A stretch of DNA of 64,000 nucleotides from Chlorobium sp. (GTDB taxonomy: Bacteria > Bacteroidota > Chlorobiia > Chlorobiales > Chlorobiaceae), in contig SZXX01000048.1 in the NCBI GenBank assembly GCA_005843825.1, positions 1 to 64,000 of the forward strand, read 5' to 3'. Below the pieces are notes generated by a model. That model was given only the letters and a program-made list of their open reading frames with translations, was not told the origin of the DNA and did not search any database. A program made the position numbers and the translations under genes. Shown here piece by piece: positions 63,729 through 64,000 of the stretch; position 1 is the stretch's first letter, and every line of letters starts with the position of its first letter.

Positions 63729-63786
63729 TGAGGAGTGTTGTGAGTGTTGTTTTCAATGAATAACACAGTCGTCGATACTTGTTATA

Positions 63787-64000
63787 TTATTTAAAAAGAA
63801 GGAGATAAACAGGAATAACACTGAAGCCAAGAGTAATAAGAACCGAATAGGCGGAACCGATAAACTTTACCGCATCCATATATTTGCTATGGTTCCAGCC
63901 AAGTGTCTGAAATCCTGACTGAATGGCATGATTCAGGTGAATACCAAGAAATATAAAGCTGATAATATAGAGCAGTGAATACCAGGGAGTTGAAAACAGG
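63787..64000 (-). CDS. frdC: Complex II cytochrome b subunit, partial
   Basis: Only the last 71 codons are in the window; the gene continues past position 64000. They read WYSLLYIISFIFLGIHLNHAIQ, then SGFQTLGWNHSKYMDAVKF and a final hydrophobic IGSAYSVLITLGFSVIPVYLLLFK before TAA. The HLNHAIQSGFQTLG segment is the signature of the single-polypeptide di-heme cytochrome b of Bacillus/Bacteroidetes-type succinate:quinone oxidoreductases, with heme-ligand histidines. It is upstream of frdA on minus (58 bp gap), consistent with operon frdCAB. Confidence 0.9.
   Translation of the reverse strand, partial: LFSTPWYSLLYIISFIFLGIHLNHAIQSGFQTLGWNHSKYMDAVKFIGSAYSVLITLGFSVIPVYLLLFK

Noticed and set aside
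1-64000. tRNA, rRNA, CRISPR array, transposase, integrase
   Set aside because: Looked for T-arm patterns, repeat-spacer periodicity and recombinase motifs in the gaps; none were found by eye. A tRNAscan or IS search could still pick up something subtle.

Overview
The window is a bacterial chromosome segment that reads best as a green sulfur bacterium (Chlorobiaceae, Chlorobium/Pelodictyon lineage). Pointers are a fumarate reductase/succinate dehydrogenase set of the b-type cytochrome class, glutamate-1-semialdehyde aminotransferase (C5 route to tetrapyrroles), system II cytochrome c maturation, Kdo and Lpt-like envelope genes, and a second half-length ClpB. The assignment is inferred from gene content and protein character, with no database search. 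No rRNA, tRNA, CRISPR array or transposase was seen.

Layout. 1-950: AT-rich, no supportable gene. 951-3043: resB-like and ccsA (cytochrome c assembly). 3238-4756: two genes unlike their neighbours (VirK/YbjX-family and YdjM-like membrane protein). 4826-8782: uppP, mnmE, mazG, an esterase. 8813-14182: a TreS-maltokinase fusion and glgE, the maltose-1-phosphate route to alpha-glucan. 14453-21860: prfB with its programmed frameshift, a phosphoesterase, a small outer-membrane protein, an epimerase-fold protein with altered catalytic motifs, an LptA-like protein, a zinc-ribbon protein, recO, hemL. 21937-24881: a DUF190 gene, an AT-richer three-gene block, crcB and a small membrane protein. 24946-28640: SOUL lipoprotein, ruvX, pyrE, tyrA, nadK. 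28686-34778: a 493-residue orphan, kdsC-like and kdsA, a half-length ClpB, a GH3 hexosaminidase, sixA. 34783-41638: gpsA, plsY, purM, lysC on minus; NlpC/P60 lipoprotein, prmA, ppx/gppA on plus. 41571-51292: a THUMP-like methyltransferase, an acyl-CoA ligase, and the complete biotin operon birA-bioB-bioF-bioG-bioC-bioD-bioA. 51411-64000: cell-wall amidase, topA, feoAB, HIT, CBS/CNNM protein, a small eRF1-like protein, and frdB/frdA/frdC (the last runs off the window).

Most noteworthy. The block at 22540-23875 looks like a toxin-antitoxin-chaperone (TAC) operon: a putative RelE/HigB-like toxin, an XRE antitoxin with a long C-terminal tail, and a SecB-like chaperone, lying between crcB and DUF190, genes often found side by side. 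The KdsC-like protein has lost the nucleophilic Asp and the motif III Lys of the HAD phosphatase site. A near-perfect BirA operator precedes birA, so the whole bio operon is probably biotin-repressed and birA autoregulated. ruvX has no ATG, GTG or TTG that would include its catalytic Asp. The short ClpB is a standing gene with only the middle coil and second ATPase domain.

Starts were chosen from homologous N-termini, Shine-Dalgarno matches and operon overlaps. Many starts here lack a strong Shine-Dalgarno, so several are judgement calls and are noted.
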